This document shows positions 26,661-36,813 of a stretch of DNA of 64,000 bases, in pieces. The notes beneath the pieces are model-generated. The model worked only from the letters and a program-made list of their open reading frames with translations. It made no database searches and was not told the origin of the DNA. Within the stretch, counting starts at the first letter, position 1; each line of letters opens with the position of its first letter. The translations under genes were made by a program, and so were the position numbers. This stretch comes from Tepidimonas sp. UBA997 (lineage in GTDB: Bacteria; Pseudomonadota; Gammaproteobacteria; Burkholderiales; Burkholderiaceae_C): the NCBI GenBank assembly GCA_002291945.1, contig DBAZ01000026.1:54506-118505 (forward strand), given 5' to 3'.

Positions 26661-27136
26661 CCACCGTGGCCGTGACCGCCGCCGCCACCATGCCCACCAC
26701 CGTGCCCGCCAGCGAGCGCACGTACCGTGGCAACGATTTGCTGGGTATGCCGAAGCCGGTTGGCGTCCTCGAACACCAGGGTGATGGGCACATTCTGGCC
26801 CGCCTGCAGCGGCTGCTTGAGGTCCATCAGCATGACGTGCAAGCCGCCGGGCTTGAGCTCGACGGTTTGTCCGGCGGCCAGGTCCAGCCCAGCGATCTGG
26901 CGCATGCGCATGACGTTGTTGTCCATCGCCATCTCATGGATTTCCGTCACCCCGGCCACCGGGGAACTGGCTTGCACCAGCCGGGCGGGCTGGGCGGCGG
27001 TGAGGCGCATGAAGGCCCCGGTGGCGTGTTGCTGCGCCACGGTGCCGCGCACCCAGGCGTCTTGCACGGTCACGGGGGTCTGGGCCGAGGCGGCAGCGCC
27101 GAGGGCCAGCAGGGCGGTCAATACAAGGTGTTTCAT
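26645..27136 (-). CDS. PCu(A)C periplasmic copper chaperone with His/Gly-rich tail
   Basis: 163-aa secreted protein that binds Cu(I) and helps metallate the CuA site of cytochrome oxidase. A signal peptide (cleavage after about residue 18, ASA|Q) precedes the domain. The motif H-x10-M-x21-H-x-M is exact: His67, Met78, His100, Met102. The C-terminus is extended by a low-complexity His/Gly tail with six His after residue 142, which may bind extra metal. ATG 27136 has GGAG 8 nt upstream. The stop codon overlaps the response regulator remnant. Follows the SCO gene by 17 bp. Confidence 0.92.
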   Translation of the reverse strand: MKHLVLTALLALGAAASAQTPVTVQDAWVRGTVAQQHATGAFMRLTAAQPARLVQASSPVAGVTEIHEMAMDNNVMRMRQIAGLDLAAGQTVELKPGGLHVMLMDLKQPLQAGQNVPITLVFEDANRLRHTQQIVATVRALAGGHGGGHGGGGGHGHGGGHRH

Positions 27137-27153
27137 CAAAAATGCTCCATAAA

Positions 27154-27813
27154 CTATGCGGTAAACAGACCGGGCGTTGCGGCCCGGCCCGGGTCGTCGT
27201 GCAGCAACAGGCGTACGTCGTGGGTGTAGTCGTCCACGCTTTGCTCGTGCCGCAGCACCACGCGGGGTTGCCCGCGTGGGTCGATCAGGTAGGTCATCGC
27301 GGAATGGTCCACGGTGTAGCTGCTGCCGGTGGGCACGTGCCGGAAAAAGACCCGGAATTCGCTGGCGGCGGCGCGTATCTCGTCCATGCTGCCGGTCAGG
27401 GCCAGAAAGGACGGGTCAAACGCCGCCATGTATTCGCGCAGCATGGCGGGCGTGTCGCGCTCCGGGTCGAGGGTCACGAACAGCAGTTGCACCCGCTGGG
27501 CGTCGGCCCCCAGCCCTTGCATGACTTCGCTGGCACGGGCCAGCGCCGTCGGGCACACATCCGGGCATTGGACGAAACCGAAAAACAGCAGCACCACCCG
27601 ACCACGGAAGTCGGCCAGCGAACGGGCTTGCCCGTGCTGGTCGGTCAAGTTGAGCGTGCGGGCATAGGGTGCGCCGGTGATGTCGATGCCACGGAACGCG
27701 GCCACCCGACTGGCCGACGGCACCGGCAGGCGCTCGCAGGCCGCAAGGCCGAGCAGCGCACCCACGGCCACGGCCAGGGCGCTGCGGCGGGAGCAAGAGG
27801 AAGTATCAGACAC
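27154..27813 (-). CDS. SCO1/SenC family copper-delivery lipoprotein
   Basis: 219-aa thioredoxin-fold protein anchored to the outer face of the inner membrane by a lipobox (LAAC, Cys26). The copper ligands are Cys84 and Cys88 in QCPDVCP and His171 in YTVDHSAM, all intact. SCO proteins work with PCuAC in building the CuA centre of aa3-type oxidases. It is the middle gene of DUF2946-SCO-PCuAC. No haem-copper oxidase gene lies in the window. Confidence 0.94.
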   Translation of the reverse strand: MSDTSSCSRRSALAVAVGALLGLAACERLPVPSASRVAAFRGIDITGAPYARTLNLTDQHGQARSLADFRGRVVLLFFGFVQCPDVCPTALARASEVMQGLGADAQRVQLLFVTLDPERDTPAMLREYMAAFDPSFLALTGSMDEIRAAASEFRVFFRHVPTGSSYTVDHSAMTYLIDPRGQPRVVLRHEQSVDDYTHDVRLLLHDDPGRAATPGLFTA

Positions 27814-27876
27814 AGCGATGACCTGAAAAAAACCAGACCAGCAGGCCGCCTCATGGCAGCCGCCACACGTGGTGCA

Positions 27877-28272
27877 TCAGGTCAGCCGGGGAGGGGCTCG
27901 GGTGAGGGCGGACGGCCAGACCGGTGCCGCCACTGGGCCGGTGTGGTGCAGAGCAGCCGCTGGGGTGGCAGACCGGGGTTGCGGATGCGCCACCTTGGCA
28001 GAGGGTGGCAAAGCACCGGCCCCACCCGGCGCGAGGCACCAAGCGCAGTCCGCTTGGGCCAAGGTGGAGGAGCGCTCGGGGACGGACTCCAGCAACTCGC
28101 CCGACTGGGTGTGGAACCACGCCATCCCCGTCGAGGTGCAGACCTCCACCCATGCGCCGGGGCTGGCCCAGCGCGCCGCCGCGTGCGAGAGCGTCGGCAG
28201 CAGCGCGCCCAGCAACACCGCCGCCACAGCCAGCCATGTGGTGAATGTGCGGGGCGTGCGCAGGGTGAGCAT
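27877..28272 (-). CDS. DUF2946 family protein
   Basis: 131-aa protein with an N-terminal hydrophobic segment (about residues 10-32, probable signal peptide ending at SHA). VEVCTSTGMAWF and DCAWCLAP provide three Cys, the typical pattern of DUF2946 proteins. The C-terminus is Pro/Ala-rich with His residues. Function is unknown; members often sit beside copper or TonB-linked genes, and here it heads the copper-delivery operon, so a role in copper handling is a reasonable inference. Confidence 0.72.
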   Translation of the reverse strand: MLTLRTPRTFTTWLAVAAVLLGALLPTLSHAAARWASPGAWVEVCTSTGMAWFHTQSGELLESVPERSSTLAQADCAWCLAPGGAGALPPSAKVAHPQPRSATPAAALHHTGPVAAPVWPSALTRAPPRLT

Positions 28273-28342
28273 GAGCCGATTGTAGAGAGGTGATCGAGTT
28301 TGTCGAGCAGTATGTTCAGCAGTTTATTGAGCCAACGGGACT

Positions 28343-29251
28343 TCAGTCCAGCAGGCGCTGGAGGGCTTCTTGGTATTTGCTGGCGGTCTGTTCGATCACT
28401 TCGCGCGGCAGGCGCGGGGCGGGGGCGGTCTTGTTCCAGGGCCGGCCGTCCACATGCGCCGTTTCCAGCCAGTCGCGCAGGAATTGCTTGTCGAAGCTGG
28501 GCGGGTTCTGGCCTGCAAGGTACTGGTCAGCCGGCCAGTAACGCGAGCTGTCGGGGGTGAGCACCTCGTCCATCAGCACCAGCGTGCCAGCGGCATCGAG
28601 GCCAAACTCGAACTTGGTGTCGGCAATGATGATGCCCTTGGTTCGCGCATAAGCCGCCGCCGCTTGGTACAGGCGGAGGGACACGTCGCGGATGCGTGCC
28701 GCCAAGTCCGGGCCGATCATGGCCACGGTCTGCTCGAAGGTGATGTTTTCGTCGTGTTCGCCCAGCGCAGCCTTGGCCGCCGGGGTGTAGATCGGTTGGG
28801 GCAGTTGGCTGGCGTTCTTCAGGCCTTCGGGCAGGGCTAGGCCGCACACGCTGCGGCTTTCCTGGTATTCCTTCCAGCCACTGCCGGCCAGATAGCCGCG
28901 CACCACCGCTTCCACCGGGATCGGCTGCAACCGCCGGACCAGCATGGAGCGCCCGCGCACCAGTGCCTTTTCCTCGTCACTGACCACGCTTTGCGGGTCG
29001 TCGCCGGTGAGGTGGATCGGGCAGATGTCCCAGCCGCGGGGGCCGATCAGGTCGAACCAGAACAGGCTGAGCCGGGTCAGCAACTCGCCTTTGCCGGGGA
29101 TGGGTTCGCCCATGATCACGTCAAACGCGCTGATGCGGTCGGACGCGACCATGAGAATGCGGTCGTCGCCCACGGCGTAGTTGTCGCGCACCTTGCCGCG
29201 GGCCAGCAGCGGCAGGGACTTGAGGGCGGAGGTGTGCAGGGCGGGGGTCAT
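28343..29251 (-). CDS. purC: Phosphoribosylaminoimidazole-succinocarboxamide synthase PurC
   Basis: Joins aspartate to CAIR using ATP to give SAICAR. 302 aa, the longer PurC form. [29 protein letters not shown] is the N-terminal ATP-binding part and [10 protein letters not shown] and [13 protein letters not shown] are the conserved C-terminal motifs. Start ATG 29251 is 1 bp after the fba stop, so fba and purC are one transcript. Its stop is followed by the copper-delivery operon rather than purE. Confidence 0.97.
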   Translation of the reverse strand: MTPALHTSALKSLPLLARGKVRDNYAVGDDRILMVASDRISAFDVIMGEPIPGKGELLTRLSLFWFDLIGPRGWDICPIHLTGDDPQSVVSDEEKALVRGRSMLVRRLQPIPVEAVVRGYLAGSGWKEYQESRSVCGLALPEGLKNASQLPQPIYTPAAKAALGEHDENITFEQTVAMIGPDLAARIRDVSLRLYQAAAAYARTKGIIIADTKFEFGLDAAGTLVLMDEVLTPDSSRYWPADQYLAGQNPPSFDKQFLRDWLETAHVDGRPWNKTAPAPRLPREVIEQTASKYQEALQRLLD

Positions 29252-29252
29252 G

Positions 29253-30317
<1,065 letters not shown>

Positions 30318-30355
30318 GAAAAAACCCCAGAGTATTGGAAATTCGAGCCCTGATT

Positions 30356-31792
30356 TTAAGAGCTGCCCACCCGGCACAGTTTGAGCATGTTCGTCCCCCC
30401 CGGCGAGCCCATCGGTTCGCCGCAGGTGATGGCGTAGATGTCGCCCGCCTTCACGATGCCGCGCTCTTTGAGGTAGTTTTCGGCTTGCAGCAGCGCGGTG
30501 TCGCGGTCGGCGCTGGTGTCCATCAGCAGCGGGCGCACGTTGCGGTACATCGCCATGCGGCGCTGCGAGGCCAGCCGCGACGTGACGGCATAAATGGGGA
30601 TGTTGACCTTGTGGCGGCTCATCCACAGCGCGGTGGAGCCGGATTCGGTGAGCGCCACGATGGCCTTGGCACCCAAGTGGGACGCGGTAAACAGCGCCCC
30701 CATCGCGATCGACTGGTCGATGCGCTGGAAGCGTTTGCCCATGAAGTCGTTTTCCAGTTCGTGGTGGTCGGCCTTTTCGGCCGCTTCGCAGATGTTGGCC
30801 ATCTCGCGCACGGTTTGCAGCGGGTATTTGCCGGCAGCGGTTTCGGCGCTCAGCATCACGGCGTCGGTGCCGTCGAGCACCGCGTTGGCCACGTCGCTGA
30901 CTTCGGCGCGGGTGGGCATGGGGGCCAAGATCATGCTTTCCATCATCTGCGTGGCGGTGATGACGAAGCGGTCGTGCTCGTGCGCCAGGCGGATCATGCG
31001 CTTTTGCAAAGCCGGAACGGCGGCATGACCCACCTCGACCGCCAAGTCACCCCGGGCGACCATGATGCCGTCGCTGGCGCGCAGGATGTTGTCCAGCTCG
31101 GGTATGGCCTCGGCGCGTTCGATCTTGGCCACCAGCGCTGGCCGGTGCCCGGGCGGGGCCGCCACGTTGCAGAGCTGGCGGGCCAGCTCCATGTCGGTGG
31201 CGTTCTTGGGAAAGCTCACTGCCACAAAATCGGCCTGCAGCGCCATCGCGGTGCGGATGTCGTCCATGTCCTTGGCGGTCAGGGCGGGCGCGGTCAGGCC
31301 ACCGCCCTGCTTGTTGATGCCCTTGTTGTTCGACAACTCGCCACCCACTACCACTTCGGTGTGTACGGCGGCCCCGGCCACGCGCAACACCGTCAAGACG
31401 ATCAGGCCGTCGTTGAGCAACAGGGTGTCACCGGCTTTGACGTCACGCGGCAGCTCCTTGTAGTCCAGGCCCACGCCTTGGTCGTCGCCCGGCTCGCTGC
31501 GGTCGGCGTCCAGCACGAAGGGCTGGCCCGGCTCCAGCAGCACCTTGCCGCTGGCAAACTTGCCGACGCGTATCTTGGGCCCCTGCAGGTCGGCCATGAT
31601 GGCGACTTCGCGCCCCGCCCGTTGCGACGCTTCGCGCACCAGCCGGGCACGGTTCTGGTGGTCCGACGCCGTGCCGTGCGAAAAATTCAGCCGCACCACA
31701 TTCACGCCGGCGCGGATCATGGCTTCCAGCAAATCCGGCTCGCTCGAAGCAGGCCCTAAGGTGGCAACGATCTTGGTGGCGCGGGTGGGCAT
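30356..31792 (-). CDS. pyk: Pyruvate kinase
   Basis: Transfers phosphate from PEP to ADP, the last step of glycolysis. 478 aa. [13 protein letters not shown], the active-site segment [24 protein letters not shown] with the catalytic Lys, and [12 protein letters not shown] are conserved; the effector-binding C-terminal domain is complete. ATG 31792 (MPTRATK) is the family start. First gene of pyk-fba-purC, divergent from a chemotaxis receptor gene across a 129-bp spacer. Confidence 0.96.
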   Translation of the reverse strand: MPTRATKIVATLGPASSEPDLLEAMIRAGVNVVRLNFSHGTASDHQNRARLVREASQRAGREVAIMADLQGPKIRVGKFASGKVLLEPGQPFVLDADRSEPGDDQGVGLDYKELPRDVKAGDTLLLNDGLIVLTVLRVAGAAVHTEVVVGGELSNNKGINKQGGGLTAPALTAKDMDDIRTAMALQADFVAVSFPKNATDMELARQLCNVAAPPGHRPALVAKIERAEAIPELDNILRASDGIMVARGDLAVEVGHAAVPALQKRMIRLAHEHDRFVITATQMMESMILAPMPTRAEVSDVANAVLDGTDAVMLSAETAAGKYPLQTVREMANICEAAEKADHHELENDFMGKRFQRIDQSIAMGALFTASHLGAKAIVALTESGSTALWMSRHKVNIPIYAVTSRLASQRRMAMYRNVRPLLMDTSADRDTALLQAENYLKERGIVKAGDIYAITCGEPMGSPGGTNMLKLCRVGSS

Positions 31793-31921
31793 GGATGCAG
31801 TCTCCTGTGTATGGCGTCGATTATGTCTTCTGTCCGTGACCCTAGGCCTGATAATCGGGGGCATGCCAGAAACCGGCGGCTGGTTGCGACGAGCAGCCGT
31901 CAGCATTTGATTGGAGACCCC

Positions 31922-33400
31922 ATGTCGTCAACAGCCGAACCTGTCGGTGATGCACTGAAACCCACCTATCTCCGTGGCGACTCGCTGATGGTCATGGCCT
32001 TGGCGATCTATGCGGTCGGGGCCGTCGTTGTCGGATTCCGGTTCGACCAACCGGCCTTCACCTGGGTCACGGCCCTGATCTGGACCGTGCTGCTGTCGCT
32101 GCCGGGGTTGATCGGTTACGTGGTGGTCCGGGGGACTCTGGCGTCGCGGCTGCTGCTTGCGTTTTCCCTTTCGGCGTTGGTGGCCTTGCACATCCACACC
32201 TCGATGGGGATGATCGAATTCCATTTTGGGGTGTTCGTGACGCTGGCCCTGCTGCTGGTTTATCTGGATTGGCGCCCCATCGTGTTCGGTGCCGGGCTGT
32301 TTGCCGTGCACCATGTGGTGTTTGACCGTCTGCAGGCCATGGGTTTTGGCTTGTACTGCCTCAGCGAAGCCAATTTCGGCGTCATCCTGCTGCACGCCTT
32401 TTATGTCGTGGTACAGACGGCCATGCAGGTTTTCCTAGTTCTGGGGCTGTCGCGCAGCGTCCGCGACAACGCTGAAGTGGCGCTACTGGCGCAGGGGCTG
32501 CGCCAGGGAGACCGGATTGCGCTGCAAACCCAGTGGACGGTTGCTGCACCGGTCGCCAGAGCGCTCCAAGATAACCTTGGCCTGATATCGAGCGCCGTGT
32601 CGATGGTGCGCTCGGCCGCCACCCATGTCCAGGGTGTGACGGCAGAGATTGCCAGCGGTAACCGTGACCTGAGCCAGCGAACCGAGCAGACGGCGAGCAG
32701 CCTGGAACAGACGGCTGCCAGCATGGTCGAGTTGACCTCGGGGATCCGCCACACCGCCGAGGCAGCGCAGCAGGCGCGTCAGTTGGTGGCCCATGCCGCC
32801 GACATGGCCCATCAGGGCGGTGAGGTGGTGGATCATGTGACCCAGACCATGGGGCAGATTCACCAGAGCAGCGAACGCATCCGCGACATCATCGGCGTGA
32901 TTGACGGCATAGCCTTCCAGACCAACATCTTGGCGCTCAATGCGTCGGTCGAGGCTGCTCGCGCTGGGGAGCAGGGGCGCGGTTTTGCGGTGGTGGCCTC
33001 GGAGGTGCGGACGCTGGCCCAACGCAGCGCTCAGGCTGCCAAGGAAATCAAGGAGCTCATCAATGCCAGCGTGGGCCGGGTGCAGGAAGGCAATGAACAG
33101 GCCCGGCGGGCTGCGCAAACCATGCGCGGCATTGTCGAGGGCGTGCAGCGCGTCCATGACCTGATTGCCGAGATTTCGGCGGCTAGCCGGGAGCAGAGCG
33201 AGGGTATGGCCCAGGTCAATACCGCCGTCTCGCACCTCGACAATGTCACGCAGCAGAATGCCGCCCTGGTGGAGCAGAGCACAGCGGCCGCCGAACAATT
33301 GCGGGAACAGGCTGACCGGCTGGTCCAGGCGGTGTCGGTGTTTGTCGAGTCGGGGGGCGCGACGCAACGTCATGAACCGTTGTTGCGCCTCAACGGTTAA
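31922..33400 (+). CDS. Methyl-accepting chemotaxis protein with integral-membrane sensor region
   Basis: 492-aa receptor that would control CheA activity. The N-terminal ~200 residues are almost wholly hydrophobic (about six spans, HHVVFDRL between two of them) with no large periplasmic domain, so sensing is by the membrane region itself. The cytoplasmic part is a canonical signalling hairpin, tip [28 protein letters not shown]. No C-terminal NWETF-type CheR docking peptide is seen; the end reads [13 protein letters not shown] 31922 has GGAG 6 nt upstream. Confidence 0.92.
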   Translation: MSSTAEPVGDALKPTYLRGDSLMVMALAIYAVGAVVVGFRFDQPAFTWVTALIWTVLLSLPGLIGYVVVRGTLASRLLLAFSLSALVALHIHTSMGMIEFHFGVFVTLALLLVYLDWRPIVFGAGLFAVHHVVFDRLQAMGFGLYCLSEANFGVILLHAFYVVVQTAMQVFLVLGLSRSVRDNAEVALLAQGLRQGDRIALQTQWTVAAPVARALQDNLGLISSAVSMVRSAATHVQGVTAEIASGNRDLSQRTEQTASSLEQTAASMVELTSGIRHTAEAAQQARQLVAHAADMAHQGGEVVDHVTQTMGQIHQSSERIRDIIGVIDGIAFQTNILALNASVEAARAGEQGRGFAVVASEVRTLAQRSAQAAKEIKELINASVGRVQEGNEQARRAAQTMRGIVEGVQRVHDLIAEISAASREQSEGMAQVNTAVSHLDNVTQQNAALVEQSTAAAEQLREQADRLVQAVSVFVESGGATQRHEPLLRLNG

Positions 33401-33414
33401 GGGTTTTGACACCC

Positions 33415-34272
33415 ATGTTGCCGCTCAAAGGCGTCCGCCTCGTCAGCTTGGCGCTGAATCTGCCCGGCCCCGCAGCCGTGGTGCGACTGCGCGACATGGG
33501 TGTGCGCTGCACCCAGGTGCTGCCTCCCGCAGGCGATCCGATGGCTCTTTACAGCCCACAGGCCTATCAGGTCATGACGACCGGGATTCGTCAACGGACC
33601 CTGGATCTCAAATCGGCCACCGGTCAGCGCCAGTTGTACAAGCTACTGGCGAACGCCGATGTGCTGCTGACCTCGTTTCGGCCGTCGGCCTTGCACAAGC
33701 TGGGGCTGGACGCCAGCACTCTGCGGGAGCGCCACCCCCATTTGTGCGTGGTGTGTATCGTGGGTGCAGCGGGGCCGCGTGCGCAAGAGCCGGGCCACGA
33801 CCTCACTTACCAAGCCGAAGCGGGCTTGGTCACGGGCCTGAACCTACCCGCCAGCCTGCTGGCCGACATGGCCGGTGCGCTGGTCGCCTCGGAGGCGGTG
33901 CTCAAAGCCCTGTGGGGCCGACAGCGCACCGGCCAGGCAGCGCATTTGCAGGTGGCGCTGGCCGATGCCGCACAGTGGCTGGCGCTGCCGGTGCAGTGGG
34001 GGCTGGCCGGCCCCGGCACCCTGCTGGGTGGCCGGCACGCGGGCTACCGGGTGTATGCCTGCAAAGGCGGGCGGGTGGCGCTCGCCGCGCTGGAGCCGCA
34101 TTTTGCAGCCAAGCTCGGGCGCATGGTGGGGCTGGGCCCGCTCACGTCGCAGGACTGCCTGGAGCCTGCCACCCACGACGCGGTGGCGGCCTTCATGGCG
34201 CGGCGCACGCGCCGCCAATTGGAGCAACTCGCGCAAACGCACGACTTGCCCCTGCATACCCTGCCCGCCTGA
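33415..34272 (+). CDS. Short CoA-transferase family III (CaiB/BaiF) protein
   Basis: 285-aa protein aligned with alpha-methylacyl-CoA racemase and related CoA-transferases (usually 360-400 aa). LNLPGPAAVVRLRDMG, RQRTLDLKS, the His in EPGHDLTYQ and the Asp in LLADMAGALVASEAV are present, as is the Glu of ALEPHFAAKLG. The protein ends about 75 residues early compared with racemases, with no frameshift visible. Substrate unknown. A TTG at 33406 is an alternative start. It follows the chemotaxis gene by 14 bp but is probably unrelated in function. Confidence 0.78.
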   Translation: MLPLKGVRLVSLALNLPGPAAVVRLRDMGVRCTQVLPPAGDPMALYSPQAYQVMTTGIRQRTLDLKSATGQRQLYKLLANADVLLTSFRPSALHKLGLDASTLRERHPHLCVVCIVGAAGPRAQEPGHDLTYQAEAGLVTGLNLPASLLADMAGALVASEAVLKALWGRQRTGQAAHLQVALADAAQWLALPVQWGLAGPGTLLGGRHAGYRVYACKGGRVALAALEPHFAAKLGRMVGLGPLTSQDCLEPATHDAVAAFMARRTRRQLEQLAQTHDLPLHTLPA

Positions 34273-34371
34273 TGGTGTTGGTTTTCAAATGCCTGAAGCC
34301 GTGACTTCGATGTATCGTTCGGGCGCAGAGCGCCACAGGCTGCGCGGGGACGGATCGATAGGATGCTTGCA

Positions 34372-35181
34372 ATGACGCCCACCCCTTCCCATTTCCCCCC
34401 CGCTCAAGCCCTGCTGCTGGCCGCTGGCCGTGGCCAGCGCATGCGCCCGCTCACCGACACCACCCCCAAGCCGCTGCTGGCCGTGCAGGGCAAGCCGCTC
34501 ATCCAGTGGCACCTGGAGGCCCTGGCCCGGGGTGGGGTGGGCAGCGTGTGCATCAACACCGCGTGGCTGGGCGAGCAGTTGCCAGCCCGCTGGGGTAGCC
34601 GCTTCACGCCGCAGGCCGATGCCTGGGACGGCACCGGGTCCGCCCCGACGCTGGCCCTGCAATACTCGATGGAGGGACAGGACTTTGGCGGTGCGCTCGA
34701 AACCGCGGGCGGCATCGTGCGGGCGCTGCCCCGGCTCGATGACGTGTTCTGGCTGCTGGCCGGTGACGTGTTTGCGCCCGAATTCGCTTTCTCGAACGCG
34801 GTACGTGCGGCGTTTGCCCGCAGCCCGCTGCTGGCTCACATCTGGCTGGTGCCCAACCCGGCGCACCACCCCGAGGGCGACTTTGGCGTGGCGGTGCTGC
34901 CCGGTGGCCGCCTGCTGGCCCACAACGGCGCTGACGCGCCCAAACACACCTATTCCACCATCGGGCTGTACAAAAAGGCGTTTTTTGCGCAGCCGTGGTG
35001 CCCGATTCCGGTCGGCAACCCGAATGGCGTGTCGGCCCCGCTGGCCCCCCTGTTGCGTGCCGCCATCGATGCCGGGCAGGTGGGCGCTTCGGTGTACCCC
35101 GACCGCTGGGTGGACGTGGGCACGCCCGAGCGGCTGGCCGTCCTCAATGCCAGCGCGGCTGTGAGCACGGCGCTGCACTGA
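34372..35181 (+). CDS. murU: Nucleotidyltransferase, N-acetylmuramate-1-phosphate uridylyltransferase type (MurU-like)
   Basis: 269-aa sugar-phosphate nucleotidyltransferase. LLAAGRGQRMRPLTDTTPKPLL is the nucleotide-binding signature, and LLAGDVFAPEF holds the metal-binding Asp. MurU of Pseudomonas makes UDP-MurNAc in cell wall recycling, usually beside the kinase gene amgK; that kinase is not next to this gene, so the substrate is inferred from sequence type only. Starts at 34363 and 34372 are in frame; AGGA lies 8 nt before the second, which I prefer. Confidence 0.8.
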   Translation: MTPTPSHFPPAQALLLAAGRGQRMRPLTDTTPKPLLAVQGKPLIQWHLEALARGGVGSVCINTAWLGEQLPARWGSRFTPQADAWDGTGSAPTLALQYSMEGQDFGGALETAGGIVRALPRLDDVFWLLAGDVFAPEFAFSNAVRAAFARSPLLAHIWLVPNPAHHPEGDFGVAVLPGGRLLAHNGADAPKHTYSTIGLYKKAFFAQPWCPIPVGNPNGVSAPLAPLLRAAIDAGQVGASVYPDRWVDVGTPERLAVLNASAAVSTALH

Positions 35182-35224
35182 ACCCGAACCGGTCAAGCGG
35201 CAACGGATTGGCGCTGAGAGGCTC

Positions 35225-35258
35225 GCGTTGGCGTGGCAAACGCCAATGCGGCCAACGC
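35225..35258. terminator. Nested hairpin after the murU-like gene
   Basis: Two alternative stems overlap: TTGGCGT (35228-35234) with ACGCCAA (35240-35246), loop 5 nt, and GCGTTGGC (35225-35232) with GCCAACGC (35251-35258). TTGTTT follows on the plus strand. This would serve as a weak terminator or as an attenuator-like switch. Confidence 0.45.
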
Positions 35259-35287
35259 TTGTTTACTGGACCACCCACGCGTGCGGC

Positions 35288-35365
35288 ATTGACCAACGTT
35301 GCATCTATACGAACAGAGAGCGTGCTTACGGACGGTCCTCCTTTGTGATTGACCACAGTTGTAGC
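35288..35365. repeat. Paired direct repeats 60 bp apart upstream of pepP
   Basis: ATTGACCAACGTTGCATC at 35288 and ATTGACCACAGTTGTAGC at 35348 share 13 of 18 bases and the core ATTGACCA. They lie in the 222-bp spacer before pepP, the second copy about 40 bp from the start codon. The spacing is close to six helical turns. Confidence 0.4.
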
Positions 35366-35403
35366 CGCCACCCAAAACGCTGGCAAACCGTATGATGATC
35401 GGC

Positions 35404-36801
35404 ATGAGCGCCATTCCCCACCAAGCCCGCTACGCCGACCGCCGTGCCCGCCTCGCCGCCCAACTGGGTGCCGGGGGTGTTGCCATCGTTCCGACGGCAG
35501 CGCAACGCAGCCGCAACCGCGACAGCGAATACCTGTTTCGCTTCGACAGCTATTTTTACTACCTCACCGGCTTCACCGAGCCTCGCAGTTGGCTGGTGCT
35601 CAGCGCCGAAGGCCACGCCACCCTGTTCTGCCAGCCGAAAGACCTGGAGCGGGAAATCTGGGACGGCATCCGCCTCGGGCCGCAGGCCGCCCCCGGCGCA
35701 TTGGGCGTGAACGAAGCGTATTCGGTGGACGAACTCGACGCCCGCTTGCCCAAGCTGCTGGAAAACCGCGCCACCGTGTGGTACCCGTTTGCGATCCACG
35801 CCGGGCTGGAAGGCCGGGTCGATGGCTGGCTGCAAAAGGTGCGCGCCCGCGTGCGCTACGGTGCCCTGTGCCCCGACGCCCAGCGCGACCTGTGCCGCCC
35901 GCTGGACGAGATGCGCCTCATCAAAGACGCGCACGAAATCGGCGTCATGCAACGCGCCGCCCAGATCAGCGCCCAGGCCCACCTCCGCGCCATGCGCCGC
36001 AGCGCCGCCACCCTACGCGCCGGGCAGGATCTGCGCGAATACCACCTGGACGCCGAGCTGCTGCACGAATTTCGCCAGCACGGCTCGCAGTACCCGGCCT
36101 ACGGCAGCATCGTCGCGGCGGGGGCCAACGCGTGTGTGCTGCACTACCGCGCCGACGCGGCTGCGGTGCGCAACGGCGACTTGGTGCTGATCGACGCCGG
36201 TTGCGAACTCGACGGCTACGCCAGCGACATCACCCGCACCTTCCCGGCCAATGGCAGCTTCAGCGGCCCGCAGCGCGACCTGTACGACTTGGTGCTGGCC
36301 AGCCAGCACGCCGCAGTGGCCGCCACCGGACCCGGCAGACGCTTCGTGGACCCGCACGACGCCACCGTCGAGGTGCTGGCGCAGGGTATGCTGGACTTGG
36401 GGCTGCTCAACCACAACGACGTCGGCCACCTGGACGACGTGATCGAGCAGCGCCGCTACTTGCGCTTTTACATGCACCGCACCGGCCACTGGCTGGGGCT
36501 GGACGTACACGACGTGGGCAGCTACGTCGAGCCCAGCGAGCTTGGTCAGATCAGCGAGCGCCGCGACCCCTTGAGCGGCGAAACCATCAAAGACCGGCCC
36601 AGCCGCATCCTGCGCCCCGGCATGGTGCTGACCATCGAGCCCGGCCTGTATGTGAGTCCGGCCGCCGGCGTGCCCGAGCATTTCTGGAACATGGGCATCC
36701 GCATCGAGGACGATGCGGTGGTCACGGAAACCGGCTGCGAACTCATCACCCGTGGCGTGCCGGTGCAGGCCGATGAGATTGAAGCCGTGATGCGCGGCTG
36801 A
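35404..36801 (+). CDS. pepP: Xaa-Pro aminopeptidase PepP
   Basis: Cytoplasmic M24 metallopeptidase that removes N-terminal residues before proline, about 465 aa. After the N-terminal creatinase-like domain the dinuclear metal ligands are visible: Asp in LIDAGCELDGYASDITRTFP (two Asp), His in HRTGHWLGLDVHD, Glu in TIEPGLYV and Glu in GIRIEDDAVV. In-frame ATGs at 35392 and 35395 could start it instead; MSAIPHQ at 35404 matches the usual N-terminus best. It converges with the thiolase gene across 12 bp. Confidence 0.93.
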   Translation: MSAIPHQARYADRRARLAAQLGAGGVAIVPTAAQRSRNRDSEYLFRFDSYFYYLTGFTEPRSWLVLSAEGHATLFCQPKDLEREIWDGIRLGPQAAPGALGVNEAYSVDELDARLPKLLENRATVWYPFAIHAGLEGRVDGWLQKVRARVRYGALCPDAQRDLCRPLDEMRLIKDAHEIGVMQRAAQISAQAHLRAMRRSAATLRAGQDLREYHLDAELLHEFRQHGSQYPAYGSIVAAGANACVLHYRADAAAVRNGDLVLIDAGCELDGYASDITRTFPANGSFSGPQRDLYDLVLASQHAAVAATGPGRRFVDPHDATVEVLAQGMLDLGLLNHNDVGHLDDVIEQRRYLRFYMHRTGHWLGLDVHDVGSYVEPSELGQISERRDPLSGETIKDRPSRILRPGMVLTIEPGLYVSPAAGVPEHFWNMGIRIEDDAVVTETGCELITRGVPVQADEIEAVMRG

Positions 36802-36813
36802 AGCTGCCGGACT

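Noticed and set aside
27142..28293. 383-codon plus-strand open frame over the SCO and DUF2946 genes
   Set aside because: Composition is typical of an antisense shadow (His/Gly/Arg-rich) and it lacks any family motif.
28273..28342. Attachment site at the purC edge of the hox-cyd-copper block
   Set aside because: No repeat shared with the purE edge could be found by eye and no integrase gene is present.
31840..31921. Sigma-28 flagellar-type promoter before the chemotaxis gene
   Set aside because: GCCTGATAA resembles the -10 but has an extra base, and no TAAA element stands at the right distance.
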